64,000 nt of DNA from Aureimonas frigidaquae. Its GTDB lineage: Bacteria > Pseudomonadota > Alphaproteobacteria > Rhizobiales > Rhizobiaceae. The stretch covers positions 266,183-330,182 of the forward strand of contig NZ_BBWR01000012.1 of NCBI RefSeq assembly GCF_001463905.1, given 5' to 3'. Position numbers and translations under genes: made by a program. Below are positions 32,001 to 41,134 of this stretch, piece after piece. The number at the start of each line of letters is the position of its first letter. The stretch's first letter is position 1. The notes under the pieces are model-generated. The model was not told the DNA's origin and made no database searches. It saw only the letters and a list, made by a program, of their open reading frames with translations.

Positions 32001-33317
32001 ATGCCGCTCCCACGCGAGCCGTTCATCACAATCGCCTATGCGGATATCGCCAACCAGCTTCGCGGCAAGGGCTTTCCCGCCGCCGACCTCGAAAAGCGGC
32101 GGGCGCATGGCGTCGGCTGGACGCCGACCAACATCATGATCAACTGTTTCGGACGCATTCCGGCAACGCCATGGGGTGCGATCGGCGATCTGGAGCTGGT
32201 GCCTGCCGAAGGCGGCGACGTCATCATCGACCATGGTGACGGAACGCGGGAGCATTTCATTCTAGGCGACGTGCGCACCCTGGATGGACAGCCCTGGTCA
32301 TGCTGCCCGCGCAGCTTCCTGCGCTCGGCGCTCGGAACGCTGGAGGCAGAGACAGGCCTCTCGCTCATCGCCGCCTTCGAACACGAGTTCCATTACACCG
32401 GCGCCCGGGAGCGGCAGGCCGATGCCTATGCCATCGGCTCCTACCGGGGTGCGGAAGCATATTTCGAGATGCTGCTCGCGACCCTGCGCGCCAATGGGCT
32501 GGAGCCGGATACGATCCTTCCCGAATACGGACCGCGCCAGTTCGAGATCACCGTCGATCCCGCGCCGGGGCTCGAGGCGGCGGACCGCGCCGTCAAGCTG
32601 AAGGAGATCGCCCGCGCCCTGGCAGAGCGGTTCGGCGCGCGCGCCAGCTTTTCGCCTGTCGTCACGCCCGGCATCGTCGGCAATGGCGTCCATATCCATT
32701 TCTCGTTCCGGGACCGCCATGGCAGGCCCGCCACATACGATGCCGATGGCCCGCATGGCATGGCGCCGGCCATGGCGTCCTTTGCCGCCGGCATCCTGAA
32801 ATATGCGCCCGACTACGTGGCCGTGACGGCGCCCAGCGTCATCTCCTACGAGCGGCTGAAGCCGAACAGCTGGTCCGCCTTCTGGACGAATCTCGGCGTT
32901 ATGGACCGCGAGGCGAGTTTGCGCATCTGCCCGGTGCCCGAACATGGCGATGTCGACGTGGCATCCCGCTTCAATCTGGAATTTCGCGCCGCCGATGCCG
33001 CCGGCAACCCCTATTTGCAACTCGGCATGCTGGTCCATGCGGGTCTGGCCGGCATCCGGGAAAAGCTGGCGGCGCCCAATGTGGCGCAGGGCAGCCCTGC
33101 CGCGCTGAGCGATGCGGAGCGCGAAGCGCTCGGGTTTCAGGAACTTCCGCGCACGCTCGTCGCCGCGCTCGACAGGATGGAGTCCAGCGCGGCGGTCGCA
33201 GGCTGGATGCACCCCGACCTTCTGAAAGCCTATGTCATGCACAAGCGCGGCGAAGCATCCATGGTGGAAGGGCTCGACCTCGCCACGCAGTGCAGCCGCT
33301 ACGCGGAGGTCTACTGA
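32001..33317 (+). CDS. Glutamine-synthetase-family ligase (gamma-glutamyl-amine ligase type)
   Basis: 438 residues; AAGGTG lies 5 bases before ATG 32001. The glutamine synthetase catalytic domain is clear: FEHEFHYTG (metal Glu, about residue 130), EYGPRQFEITVDP (about 173-185), VGNGVHIHFSFRD (about 229-241), SVISYERLKPNSWSAF and NLEFRAADAAGNPYLQLGML. It lacks the adenylylation-site features of GlnA and fits PuuA/GMAS-like ligases that join glutamate to amines. Located between the Liv binding protein and an amidohydrolase, so it probably acts on the imported nitrogen compound. Substrate unknown. Confidence 0.78.
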   Translation: MPLPREPFITIAYADIANQLRGKGFPAADLEKRRAHGVGWTPTNIMINCFGRIPATPWGAIGDLELVPAEGGDVIIDHGDGTREHFILGDVRTLDGQPWSCCPRSFLRSALGTLEAETGLSLIAAFEHEFHYTGARERQADAYAIGSYRGAEAYFEMLLATLRANGLEPDTILPEYGPRQFEITVDPAPGLEAADRAVKLKEIARALAERFGARASFSPVVTPGIVGNGVHIHFSFRDRHGRPATYDADGPHGMAPAMASFAAGILKYAPDYVAVTAPSVISYERLKPNSWSAFWTNLGVMDREASLRICPVPEHGDVDVASRFNLEFRAADAAGNPYLQLGMLVHAGLAGIREKLAAPNVAQGSPAALSDAEREALGFQELPRTLVAALDRMESSAAVAGWMHPDLLKAYVMHKRGEASMVEGLDLATQCSRYAEVY

Positions 33318-34121
33318 ATGTCGAACGCCCAGATGGCTGTGCAAAGACTGCTCGGCCCCCGCGATCCATTTCCGTACGGCACCGTCAATCTCGACGTGGC
33401 GTCCCCCTTTCTCCTGATCTGCGATCATGCAGGCAACGCCGTTCCGCAAGCGCTCGGCAGCCTGGGGCTGCCGCGCGAAGAGCTCGACCGGCATATCGGG
33501 ATCGACATCGGCGCCCTCCCCGTGGCCCTGTCGCTGGCGGCGCGGCTGGAGGCCCCGCTCCTGTACCAGCGCTACTCGCGCCTGGTCATCGACACCAACC
33601 GCCAGGCCCATGCAGCGGATTCGATTCCGGCGGTCTCCGACGGAACGGTGGTTCCTGCAAATGCCAGCTTGAGCGAGGCCGACAGGGCACTGCGCCGGTC
33701 TGAGATCCACGAGCCCTATCATGCGGCGATCGAGGAGAGCATCCTTACCGCAAAGGCGGCCGGGCGGCCGCCGATCATCGTCTCGATCCACAGCTACACG
33801 CCGGAACTGCGGTCCCGCCAGGAGGACCGGCCATGGCCCGTCGCCCTGATGTTTGCCGATGACGGCCGCTTCGGCCTGCGCGTCAAGGCCGCATTGGAGG
33901 CGGCCGGGGAAGGCCCCGTCGGCATCAACGAACCCTATGCCGTCAATCTGGACAAGGATTACTCCATCCCCGTCCATGCGCATGGGCACGGCCTTCCCTA
34001 TGTCGAGTTCGAGATCCGGCAGGATCTCATCGCAACGCCCGGCGCGGCGGAGGAATGGGCCTGCAAGCTGGCGCATTGCCTGGACGCGGCGCTGGCCGCC
34101 TATCGCGGGGACGCGGCATGA
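33318..34121 (+). CDS. N-formylglutamate-amidohydrolase-family protein
   Basis: 267 residues; its ATG follows the ligase stop without a gap. Family segments: LLICDHAGNAVP (about 33-44; SxxHxG-type metal site), HIGIDIGALPVALSLAARL (about 59-77), RYSRLVIDTNRQ, IIVSIHSYTPEL (about 154-165) and HGHGLPYVEFEIRQDLI. HutG-type enzymes hydrolyse formylglutamate, but the family also cleaves other N-acyl-glutamates. Placed after a glutamine-synthetase-like ligase, it may hydrolyse a glutamyl or acyl intermediate. Confidence 0.78.
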   Translation: MSNAQMAVQRLLGPRDPFPYGTVNLDVASPFLLICDHAGNAVPQALGSLGLPREELDRHIGIDIGALPVALSLAARLEAPLLYQRYSRLVIDTNRQAHAADSIPAVSDGTVVPANASLSEADRALRRSEIHEPYHAAIEESILTAKAAGRPPIIVSIHSYTPELRSRQEDRPWPVALMFADDGRFGLRVKAALEAAGEGPVGINEPYAVNLDKDYSIPVHAHGHGLPYVEFEIRQDLIATPGAAEEWACKLAHCLDAALAAYRGDAA

Positions 34122-34771
34122 GCCGTCCGTTTCAACCGCGCCGCAACGCCCCGCTCGACGCGTCGCGCTGCGCCATCCTGATCATCGATGTGCAGGACGG
34201 GATCTTCAACGCGGCCGCCGAGACCGAGCGCCCCTATTTCCACCGAACGGCGCGCGACACGGTCATACCCAACATCGCCCGGCTCATTCGCGCCGGGCGC
34301 GCGGCAGAGGCCGAGATCGTCTACACCGTGATCGAGAGCCTGACGGCGGACGGGCGCGACCGCAGCATCGACTACAAGGAAACCGGCTTCCACGTCCCGC
34401 GCGGGAGCGCGCAGGCGAAGGTCGTCGCGGCGCTCGCCCCGGCTGACGACGATATCGTCCTTCCGAAGACCTCATCCAGCCTCTTCAACTCGACGGTGTT
34501 CGAGTATGCGATGCGCAACATGGGCGTGGATACGATCGTCGTGACCGGCTTCCTGACCGACCAGTGCGTCGATCATACGATCCGCGACGGGGCGGATCGC
34601 GGCTTTGCCATGGTCTGTCCGCAGGATGCCTGCACCACCGATACGCAGGGCCGTCACGACGCGGCGATCTTTGCATTCAAGGGCTATTGCCGCCTGACGA
34701 CGACGCAGGATCTGGTGGCCGAGTTGGGCGGGTCGTCACCCCTCGGCTCGGCATCGAGTGACGCATCATAA
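34118..34771 (+). CDS. Isochorismatase-fold cysteine hydrolase (second paralogue)
   Basis: 217 residues from ATG 34118, overlapping the upstream stop by 4 bp. Triad: Asp in AILIIDVQDGIF, Lys in VLPKTSSSLFN, Cys in GFLTDQCVDHTIRDGADRGF. It shares TVIESLTADGRDRS and the DQCV region with the hydrolase at 26569-27264, so the two arose by duplication or are parts of one pathway. Its last 88 bases overlap the RpiR gene on the opposite strand. Confidence 0.8.
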   Translation: MSRPFQPRRNAPLDASRCAILIIDVQDGIFNAAAETERPYFHRTARDTVIPNIARLIRAGRAAEAEIVYTVIESLTADGRDRSIDYKETGFHVPRGSAQAKVVAALAPADDDIVLPKTSSSLFNSTVFEYAMRNMGVDTIVVTGFLTDQCVDHTIRDGADRGFAMVCPQDACTTDTQGRHDAAIFAFKGYCRLTTTQDLVAELGGSSPLGSASSDAS

Positions 34772-35613
34772 TCGTCCCGGGCCTGTTCGATGGCCGCAAT
34801 GCGCGTTGCGGCCCTCGGGCCCAGCGTCTCTGCCACCCGTGCGACCAGCGCCTCCATCTGCACCAGGCTACCGATCGTTGAATCGAAAAGGGACGGCACC
34901 GCGACGGGCGTGGTGAACACGTAGCGGGCGCTCATGGCGATGGGGGATTGCCATTCGTCCGTGACCGCGACGATGCTGGCCCCGCGCCGGCGCGCCGCCG
35001 CGACGAAGGCGACCACATCGTCCTGGTATCGTCGGTAATCGAAGGCGATGACCACGGCCGTGCGGCCCATATCGACCAGATGTTCGGCGTAGTTGGCCGG
35101 CGCTTCGTCGACCAGCCGGATATTGCCGCGCAGCTCGCGCAGCAGCTGGTAGGTCCAGAGCGCATTGGCCTTCGAGAAGCGCCCGCCGATCAGGAACAGC
35201 CTGCGCTTTTCGTCGGACACGAGCTCCGCCACGGCGGTGAGATCGACCGCGCCCAGCATGTCGACGGATCGGGCGATATTGTTGCGCATGACGGTGCCGA
35301 AATCCCCATCCGAACCGCCCGCGCCGGCCAAGGGGAGGCTCGACGCCCGTGTCAGCGGGGATTGCAGCACCTCGGCGACCTCGGCCCGAAGGCGTGACTG
35401 GAACTCCGCATAGGAGCGGAAGCCGATCTTGGCGATGAAACGCAGGACGGACGGGCTGCTGGTGCCGGCGCGGCGTGCGAACTCGGCCACGGTCTCCAGC
35501 CCCGCCGATGGATAGGAGCGCGTGAGCTCCAGGGCGATCATCCGTTCGACCCGCGTCAGGCTTGGCGTTTGTCGGCGAACGAGATCCAGGATGGGAAGGG
35601 TTTGAGAGGTCAC
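34684..35613 (-). CDS. RpiR/MurR-family transcriptional regulator
   Basis: 309 residues from a GTG complementary to 35611-35613. N-terminal HTH_6 domain (LTRVERMIALELTRSYPSAG, then TSSPSVLRFIAKIGFRSYAEFQSRL, about residues 18-75) and a C-terminal SIS domain (RRLFLIGGRFSKANALWTYQLL, about 137-158; GASIVAVTDEWQSP). RpiR proteins usually sense phosphosugars, though members near Liv and TRAP clusters often control amino-acid or amide uptake. Convergent with the hydrolase gene (88-bp antisense overlap). Most likely regulator of the 26.6-34.8 kb cluster. Confidence 0.85.
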   Translation of the reverse strand: MTSQTLPILDLVRRQTPSLTRVERMIALELTRSYPSAGLETVAEFARRAGTSSPSVLRFIAKIGFRSYAEFQSRLRAEVAEVLQSPLTRASSLPLAGAGGSDGDFGTVMRNNIARSVDMLGAVDLTAVAELVSDEKRRLFLIGGRFSKANALWTYQLLRELRGNIRLVDEAPANYAEHLVDMGRTAVVIAFDYRRYQDDVVAFVAAARRRGASIVAVTDEWQSPIAMSARYVFTTPVAVPSLFDSTIGSLVQMEALVARVAETLGPRAATRIAAIEQARDDYDASLDAEPRGDDPPNSATRSCVVVRRQ

Positions 35614-35866
35614 ATGCGCTCGACGGCGGGCAGCCGCGCCTTCGTCTGGATCGGTCCGTGGCCGCCAGCCGGAAGATAAGCTTCGGCGGCGCCTCGATGG
35701 GACGCCATTTAAGCCGAGCGGCGCCGACGTATCAATCTGCTTGCGTCGTGCCTTCGAAGTCAGGGCGGCGCCGAGCCGGACACAGGCGGTTTAGGATCCA
35801 CGCATCGGACCCCAGCGCCCGAGGCGCGGGCTTTCTCGACGTGGCGATAGGCACAGCGCCTTGTTT

Positions 35867-37054
35867 TCAGAAGATGAGGAAACTGTCCGCCGGAGCGCCG
35901 ACGATGGCTTCGAAGGAGGCGGGATCGCTCGCTCCTTCCGTGTTGATCAGAAGGACACGGGCCGTTTCATCCAGTCCGAGGGCGCGGCGCGCCCCGGTGT
36001 CGGCGGCCAGGGCCAGGAGCCCCGCGAGCCCGGCTGCGCCGCTTTCGCCCGCGACGATGGGCATAGGCACGCGGCGCGCCAGCCGGCGCATCGCCTGTCG
36101 CGCATCCTCGTCGGAGACGGTCATGAAGGCGTCGGCGGTCTTTTCCAGGACCCGCCAGCCGATCACGGAGGGCGTGTAGCATTCGAGCATGGCCATGATG
36201 GTCGGCCGGGCGGGGGTGAAGGAGCGCAGGGCCCCGGCACGCGCCGTCTCCAGGAGACAGGCTGCCCGGTCCGGTTCGACGACGATGGTGCGCAAAGCAT
36301 GGCGACCAAGCCGCTCGCTCAGATGCGCCGAGACGCTGGCGGCGAAGCCGCCGACCCCGGCCTGCAGAAAGACGTGGGTGGGCGATGGCAGGCCCTGCTC
36401 TTGAATCTGCCGGAGCGCTTCGTCCGCCAGGATCGTATAGCCCTGCCCGACCAGGGCGGGTATGCGTTCGTAGCCCGGCCACGACGTATCGGACACGAGG
36501 CTCCATCCCTCTTCGCGGCTGACCCTTTCCGCCTCCTCCACCGAGCGGTCGTAGTTTCCCGGAACGCGGACCACCTCATCGGCGCCGATCGCCGCGGCCC
36601 GCGCCGGCGTGACCCCCTCGTGGACGAAGATGACCGAACGGCAGCCCAGGATGCGCGCCCCGGCCGCGACGGACTTGCCATGATTGCCGTCGGTCGCGCA
36701 GCAGAAGGTGATATCCCGTGCAAATTCGCGCGCCGTCGGGGTGATCAGCTGGGCGACCGTCACCGCGCCGCCGAGCTCGCGCTCCAGCATCTCCTTGAAG
36801 ATCACCATCACGGCGTAGGCCCCGCCGAGGGCCTTGAAGCTTCCCATGCCGAGCCGCTTCGACTCGTCCTTCAGATAGACATGGCCGAGCTTCGCTTCGG
36901 CCGCGATCTCCGCAAGCTCGACGAGAGGTGTGGCGCCGGGGCGGCGCCACAGGGTCAGGAAAGGCTGGACGGCTGCCGGAGCATCGGCGCCGAAGAGCCG
37001 GCGGTCTTCTTCAGCCAATTCCCTGCCGGTACCATCCTGCAATTGCACGAACAT
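35867..37054 (-). CDS. dpaL: Diaminopropionate ammonia-lyase (PLP-dependent)
   Basis: 395 residues from the ATG complementary to 37052-37054 (GGGGAT upstream); the opening to 37135 would cross the divergent promoter. Fold-type II PLP enzyme: KDESKRLGMGSFKALGGAYA (about 62-81, the Lys being the PLP base), CCATDGNHGKSVAAGARILGC (split, about 118-138), QAGVGGFAASVSAHL and AGESGAAGLAGLLAL. These are diaminopropionate ammonia-lyase signatures (YgeX type), which turn 2,3-diaminopropionate into pyruvate and ammonia through aminoacrylate. Divergent from an Lrp-type regulator, a common arrangement. Confidence 0.82.
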   Translation of the reverse strand: MFVQLQDGTGRELAEEDRRLFGADAPAAVQPFLTLWRRPGATPLVELAEIAAEAKLGHVYLKDESKRLGMGSFKALGGAYAVMVIFKEMLERELGGAVTVAQLITPTAREFARDITFCCATDGNHGKSVAAGARILGCRSVIFVHEGVTPARAAAIGADEVVRVPGNYDRSVEEAERVSREEGWSLVSDTSWPGYERIPALVGQGYTILADEALRQIQEQGLPSPTHVFLQAGVGGFAASVSAHLSERLGRHALRTIVVEPDRAACLLETARAGALRSFTPARPTIMAMLECYTPSVIGWRVLEKTADAFMTVSDEDARQAMRRLARRVPMPIVAGESGAAGLAGLLALAADTGARRALGLDETARVLLINTEGASDPASFEAIVGAPADSFLIF

Positions 37055-37160
37055 CTCGCATCCCCATTTGATGACGAGAAAATAGGCAATTTGCGGCTGT
37101 CTTTGCGCTCGTTTTTGCCCTAGCTTTTGCAACAAACGTGCGTGACGGGGTCCGCAACGA

Positions 37161-37637
37161 ATGAAGAAACCACAAACCGTTGCCCTCGACGCCCTGGATC
37201 TGAAGATCCTGCGCGCCGTTCAGGAGGACAATCTGGCTCCTCAACGGGTCATCGGCGAATCGATCGGCCTGTCGCCGCCCGCCGTCGCGCGGCGTTTGCA
37301 GAACCTGCGCGAAAGTGGCGTGATCCGGAAGGATGTCTCCGTGGTGGACGGCCACGCCGTGGGCCGCCCCCTGACCATCATTGCCCATGTCACGACGGAG
37401 AACGAGCGGCTCGAACTGCTCGACGCCATGAAGGAGCGGTTCCTGCGCTGCCCGCAGATCCAGCAATGCTACTACGTGACGGGAGACATGGATTTCATCC
37501 TGATCTTCAACGTCCGGGATATGGCCGAATATACCGAACTGACCCGCGCACTCTTCTTCGAAGGGGGCAACGTCAAAAGCTTCCGGACCTGCGTGTCGAT
37601 GCAGAACATCAAGACGGACGGACCGGTCCCGCTCTAG
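37161..37637 (+). CDS. Lrp/AsnC-family regulator
   Basis: 158 residues. N-terminal HTH (LDALDLKILRAVQEDNLAPQ then SIGLSPPAVARRLQNLRESG, about residues 9-53) and C-terminal ligand-binding RAM domain (QCYYVTGDMDFILIFNVRDM, about 103-122). Divergent from the diaminopropionate ammonia-lyase across 106 bp with A/T-rich runs that suit Lrp binding, so it probably controls that gene in response to the amino acid. Its stop overlaps the convergent FMN oxidase stop by 4 bp. Confidence 0.87.
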   Translation: MKKPQTVALDALDLKILRAVQEDNLAPQRVIGESIGLSPPAVARRLQNLRESGVIRKDVSVVDGHAVGRPLTIIAHVTTENERLELLDAMKERFLRCPQIQQCYYVTGDMDFILIFNVRDMAEYTELTRALFFEGGNVKSFRTCVSMQNIKTDGPVPL

Positions 37638-38884
37638 GCTTCGGGCAGTGTCCATGCGCCCGCCGCCAGGGGCTCTCTGTTCAGGCCCGTCCGCCTGATA
37701 TCCGCGACCGACCGGTATCCCGTCATGGCCATGGCGGCTTCCAGTTCGGCTGCGAGCATGTCGAAGACGATGCCCGGCCCTGCCGGACCATAGGCCGCGA
37801 CGCCATAGAGGAACGGGCGGCCGATGAAGACGAAGTCCGCGCCGGCGTGAAGCGCCTTCAGAACGTCTTCGCCGGAACGCACGCCGCCATCGAGCGCGAT
37901 GGGAAAATCCGGCGGCAGGGCGGCGCGGATGGACGGCAGGACGTCCAGCGGCGCCGGAGCGGCATCGAACTGGCGGCCGCCGTGGTTGGAGATCTGGATT
38001 GCATCCACGCCGGCCTCGACTGCGCGGATGGCGTCCCGCGGATCGAGCACGCCCTTCAGGACGAGTCTGCCGCCCCAGCGGCGGCGTATCCCTGCCAGAA
38101 CGGCCCAATCGAGCCGGCCGGAGCTTTGCGCGGCCATCACCTCAGCCAGCGTTCGCGCACCGGCGCCCGCCTTGGCATAGGGCGCCAGATTGGCGAGGCG
38201 CGGCGCGCCGGCGCGCGCGGTGGCAAGGGACCAGCGCGGGCGGCGCACCAGATCGGCCAGGGTTGCCGCCGTCGGCTTGAGCGGCAGGCCGAACCCGTTG
38301 CGCAGATCGCGCAGGCGCTTGCCCGGGCGCGGCACGTCGGCCGTGACGACGAGCGTGTCGTAGCCTGCCCGCTCGGCGCGGGCGATGAGATCCTGCGTGA
38401 TGTCCGGCGACGCGCCGACATAGAGCTGGAACAGCGATCGCGTGGGCGCGGCCAGGCGCAGTTCCTCCAGCGTCTCGGTCGCCGGCGTCGGGCAGACATA
38501 GGCCGCGCCACGCGCTTCCGCCGCCTTTGCGAGGGCTCGGTCCGCCCCCGGCCAGGCAAGGCCGGGCAGCCCCAGCGGGGTGATGCCGAAGGGCAGCGAC
38601 CAGTCACGGCCGAGGAAGCGATGCGACAGATCGGCCGGCTCTGCGGAATTGACGAGGATGCGGGGGGTGAGAGAGGTCCGGCGAAACGCCTGGCGGCTGC
38701 GCAAGAGCGCATCCTCCGCACCCGCCCCACCGTCCAGATAGTCGAAGGCAAAGCGCGGAATGCGGCTGCGGGCGCGCAGGCGCAGATCATCTGCGCAGAT
38801 GGGCGGCCTCACAATGAAGTCCGTGTCGTGCTGCGGGCGCGTCCCATCATGGCGAAGATTTATCCGTTCGGTCCTTAGGCTCAT
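37634..38884 (-). CDS. FMN-dependent 2-hydroxyacid oxidase/dehydrogenase (LldD family)
   Basis: 416 residues from the ATG complementary to 38882-38884. Alpha-hydroxyacid oxidase TIM barrel: FAFDYLDGGAGAEDAL (about 45-60), QLYVGASPD, LVVTADVPRPGKRLRDLRNG, LVLKGVLDPRDAIRAV, QISNHGGRQFDAAPAP (catalytic His, about 285-300) and ALDGGVRSGEDVLKAL, FIGRPFLYG. Oxidises a 2-hydroxyacid such as lactate, mandelate or glycolate to the oxoacid, passing electrons to quinone or oxygen. Convergent with the Lrp gene and divergent from the LysR gene. Substrate not readable. Confidence 0.83.
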   Translation of the reverse strand: MSLRTERINLRHDGTRPQHDTDFIVRPPICADDLRLRARSRIPRFAFDYLDGGAGAEDALLRSRQAFRRTSLTPRILVNSAEPADLSHRFLGRDWSLPFGITPLGLPGLAWPGADRALAKAAEARGAAYVCPTPATETLEELRLAAPTRSLFQLYVGASPDITQDLIARAERAGYDTLVVTADVPRPGKRLRDLRNGFGLPLKPTAATLADLVRRPRWSLATARAGAPRLANLAPYAKAGAGARTLAEVMAAQSSGRLDWAVLAGIRRRWGGRLVLKGVLDPRDAIRAVEAGVDAIQISNHGGRQFDAAPAPLDVLPSIRAALPPDFPIALDGGVRSGEDVLKALHAGADFVFIGRPFLYGVAAYGPAGPGIVFDMLAAELEAAMAMTGYRSVADIRRTGLNREPLAAGAWTLPEA

Positions 38885-39012
38885 CCAAGCTTGCCCGCCC
38901 TCTCCCGCGAGCGAAATTCGGAAAATGCTTCGAAGCGCGAAGCATGGCCCGAAGCAGCCCCTCCCCCTTCGGCGCACTTGCGTCCGAAGCTTGCGCCTTC
39001 CAAGATTTGCGG

Positions 39013-39927
39013 ATGGATCTCCAACTCTCCCTCAAGACGCTGCGCTACATCGTGGAAACGGCGGATTGCGGCAGCGTCACCGAGGCGGCGCGCCGCCTGC
39101 AGGTATCGCAGCCTTCGGTATCGGCCGCGCTGGCCCAGGCAGAACGCGACCTCGGCATCCAGATCTTCGTGCGGCACCATGCGCGTGGCATGACCCTGTC
39201 GGTCCCCGGGCGGCGCCTGGTCGAGGATGCGCGCCCGCTGCTGGCCCATGCCACCGACTTCGCCCGCACGGCGCGGGCGCTGGGCGATCCGCTCAGCGGC
39301 CAGATCGTCGTCGGCAGCTTCCCGACGCTCGCCATGCGGTACATGCCGCGCATTATCGGCAGCTTTGCCCGCGCCTTTCCCAATATCGGCGTCTGCCTGA
39401 CGGAGGGCGCCCATCATGAAATCCTGTCCGCGCTCCTGGATGGCGGTATGGAAATCGCCCTCGGCTACGACTATGCGCTGCCGGCGGACATCCACGCCCA
39501 TCGTCTCGCCACCCTGCCGCCCTGCGCACTGGTGACGCCGGACCATCCGCTGGCGCGGGAAAAGGCGGTCAGCCTGGCGGACCTGGCGGACGATCCCTTC
39601 ATTCTCCTGGATCTGCCCCACTCCCGCGACTACTTCGCCGGGCTGTTTTCCGCCTGCGGCTTGCAACCCAACATTGCCTTCCGCAGCCCCTCGCCGGAGC
39701 TCGTGCGCGGCCTGGTCGGCAACGGGCTCGGCTTTTCGCTGACCAACGTCCTGCCGGCGGTCCCGATCGCCTATGACGGCAGCCCCATCGCCATCCTGCC
39801 GCTGGTCGACGCGCTGCCGCCCGCCCATGTCATGCTCCTGCATCTTGCAGGGGCCGAGATGCGCCCGGCCGTCAGGGCCTTCGCCCGCCATTTGCGGGCG
39901 AGCTTCCATGATGATGAACTGGCCTGA
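39013..39927 (+). CDS. LysR-family regulator of the TRAP cluster
   Basis: 304 residues from ATG 39013. N-terminal winged HTH (LKTLRYIVETADCGSVTEAA, RRLQVSQPSVSAALAQAERD; about 7-50) and a type II effector domain with SGQIVVGSFPTLAMRYMPRI. It resembles the second LysR protein of this window (52994-53920), sharing the LLDxPHSxDYF pattern. It precedes a TRAP transporter, with a candidate GCATA-N9-TATGC site at 39972-39990 between them. Confidence 0.87.
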   Translation: MDLQLSLKTLRYIVETADCGSVTEAARRLQVSQPSVSAALAQAERDLGIQIFVRHHARGMTLSVPGRRLVEDARPLLAHATDFARTARALGDPLSGQIVVGSFPTLAMRYMPRIIGSFARAFPNIGVCLTEGAHHEILSALLDGGMEIALGYDYALPADIHAHRLATLPPCALVTPDHPLAREKAVSLADLADDPFILLDLPHSRDYFAGLFSACGLQPNIAFRSPSPELVRGLVGNGLGFSLTNVLPAVPIAYDGSPIAILPLVDALPPAHVMLLHLAGAEMRPAVRAFARHLRASFHDDELA

Positions 39928-39971
39928 TAAGCACCGGCCTATGCACTGCGCAGGCGCGACCGGTGTCAGAT

Positions 39972-39990
39972 GCATAGTATTGTCTTATGC
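39972..39990. promoter_or_regulatory. Candidate LysR-type operator before dctP
   Basis: GCATA (39972-39976) and TATGC (39986-39990) form an inverted repeat with nine bases between, close to the ATA-N7-TAT pattern of LysR-type sites. It lies 164 bases upstream of dctP. An AT-rich stretch with TTAAATTATAGACC follows at 40034-40047 and could hold the -10. Confidence 0.4.
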
Positions 39991-40153
39991 CGGAGATAGG
40001 CCTTCCATGTAACGGCGCGGTTTTAGTACCATGCTTAAATTATAGACCTTGCGCTTCCTTAGTCTGCTGAAATTTTGGACTGCCTTTCGATTGCTGGAAG
40101 GGCGCCGCGCAGTCGATCCTTTTGCGGGACAATTTCCGACGCGAGGGATCGAG

Positions 40154-41134
40154 ATGCACAGACGCACGACGAAGATCATGGCCGCCATGGCCGCAAGCCT
40201 GATGATGGGCTCGGCTGCGATCGCGCAGACGCAGCTCCGGCTGGCCGTCGAAACGACCAGCGGCGACCCGACACACCTGATGCTGTCCACCTTCCGCGAC
40301 ACGCTCAAGGAGAGCGCCGGCGATGGGGTCACCTTCACCTTCAACGATGGCGGATCCCTGGGTGACGAGAACGCCTTGGCGGAGCTGATCCGCGCCGGCG
40401 CCGTGGACGTGATCCCGATGGGATCGGATGGCGTCGCGGCCCTCGACAAGCATTTCTCAATCTTCGACACGCCCTTCCTCTTCGCCAGCAAGGACGAGGC
40501 GCGCAGCGCGCTCGACGGCAAGTTCGGCGATGTCATGGCCGCCTCGCTGCGGGAATCGGCGAATCTGGAGGTCCTGGCCTTTGGCGAGCTCGGCGTCCGC
40601 GTCATCTCCAATTCCAAGCGCGAGATCATGACGCCGGCCGATCTGGCAGGCTTGAAACTGCGCACGCCGAGCAGCTCCACCCGCATGATGGCCTTCGAGA
40701 CGCTGGGGGCCGTCCCGACCAACCTGCCGCTGGGCGAAGTCTATATGGGCCTGAAGCAGGGCGTGATCGACGGGCAGGAAAACCCGCTCTCGGTCATCAA
40801 GGAATTTTCGCTGCACGAGGCGCAGCCGCACATCGCGCTGACGAACCACATCTACACGCCCATCACGCTCGTCATGAACGGCACCACCTACGATTCCCTC
40901 AGCGACGAGATGAAGGCGCAGGTGAAGAGCGCGGCCGAGGCCGGCGTCGCCGCCACCCGCACCCTGTCGGACGACAGCGACAGCAAGCTGGTCGAGGAGT
41001 TCCGGGCAGCCGGCGTGACGGTGACCGAGCCCGACATTGCCAGCTTCCAGGCCGCGGCCGAGCCGGTGCGCGCGCGCATCACCGAAGTGGTGACGCCGGA
41101 ATTCATGGATGAAGTCGAGGTTCTGCTTCCGTGA
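40154..41134 (+). CDS. dctP: TRAP transporter periplasmic binding protein, DctP family
   Basis: 326 residues from ATG 40154 (GAGGG upstream). Signal peptide about 1-24 (AAIAQ), then the DctP fold: LRLAVETTSGDPTHLML, VTFTFNDGGSLGDENALAELIRAGAVDVIP spread over about 50-80, GLKLRTPSSSTRMMAFETLGA with the carboxylate-binding Arg (about 172-192) and LPLGEVYMGLKQGVIDGQENPL (about 198-219). Binds an organic acid for uptake by DctQM. Its stop overlaps the following enzyme gene by 4 bp (GTGA). Confidence 0.87.
   Translation: MHRRTTKIMAAMAASLMMGSAAIAQTQLRLAVETTSGDPTHLMLSTFRDTLKESAGDGVTFTFNDGGSLGDENALAELIRAGAVDVIPMGSDGVAALDKHFSIFDTPFLFASKDEARSALDGKFGDVMAASLRESANLEVLAFGELGVRVISNSKREIMTPADLAGLKLRTPSSSTRMMAFETLGAVPTNLPLGEVYMGLKQGVIDGQENPLSVIKEFSLHEAQPHIALTNHIYTPITLVMNGTTYDSLSDEMKAQVKSAAEAGVAATRTLSDDSDSKLVEEFRAAGVTVTEPDIASFQAAAEPVRARITEVVTPEFMDEVEVLLP

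Noticed and set aside
32298..34076. 592-residue open frame on the minus strand, and other long opposite-strand frames such as 1862-3271, 20749-22347, 42080-43741 and 56270-57679
   Set aside because: They lie opposite clearly coding genes; translations are Arg/Gly/His-rich without domains, as expected for high-GC shadows.
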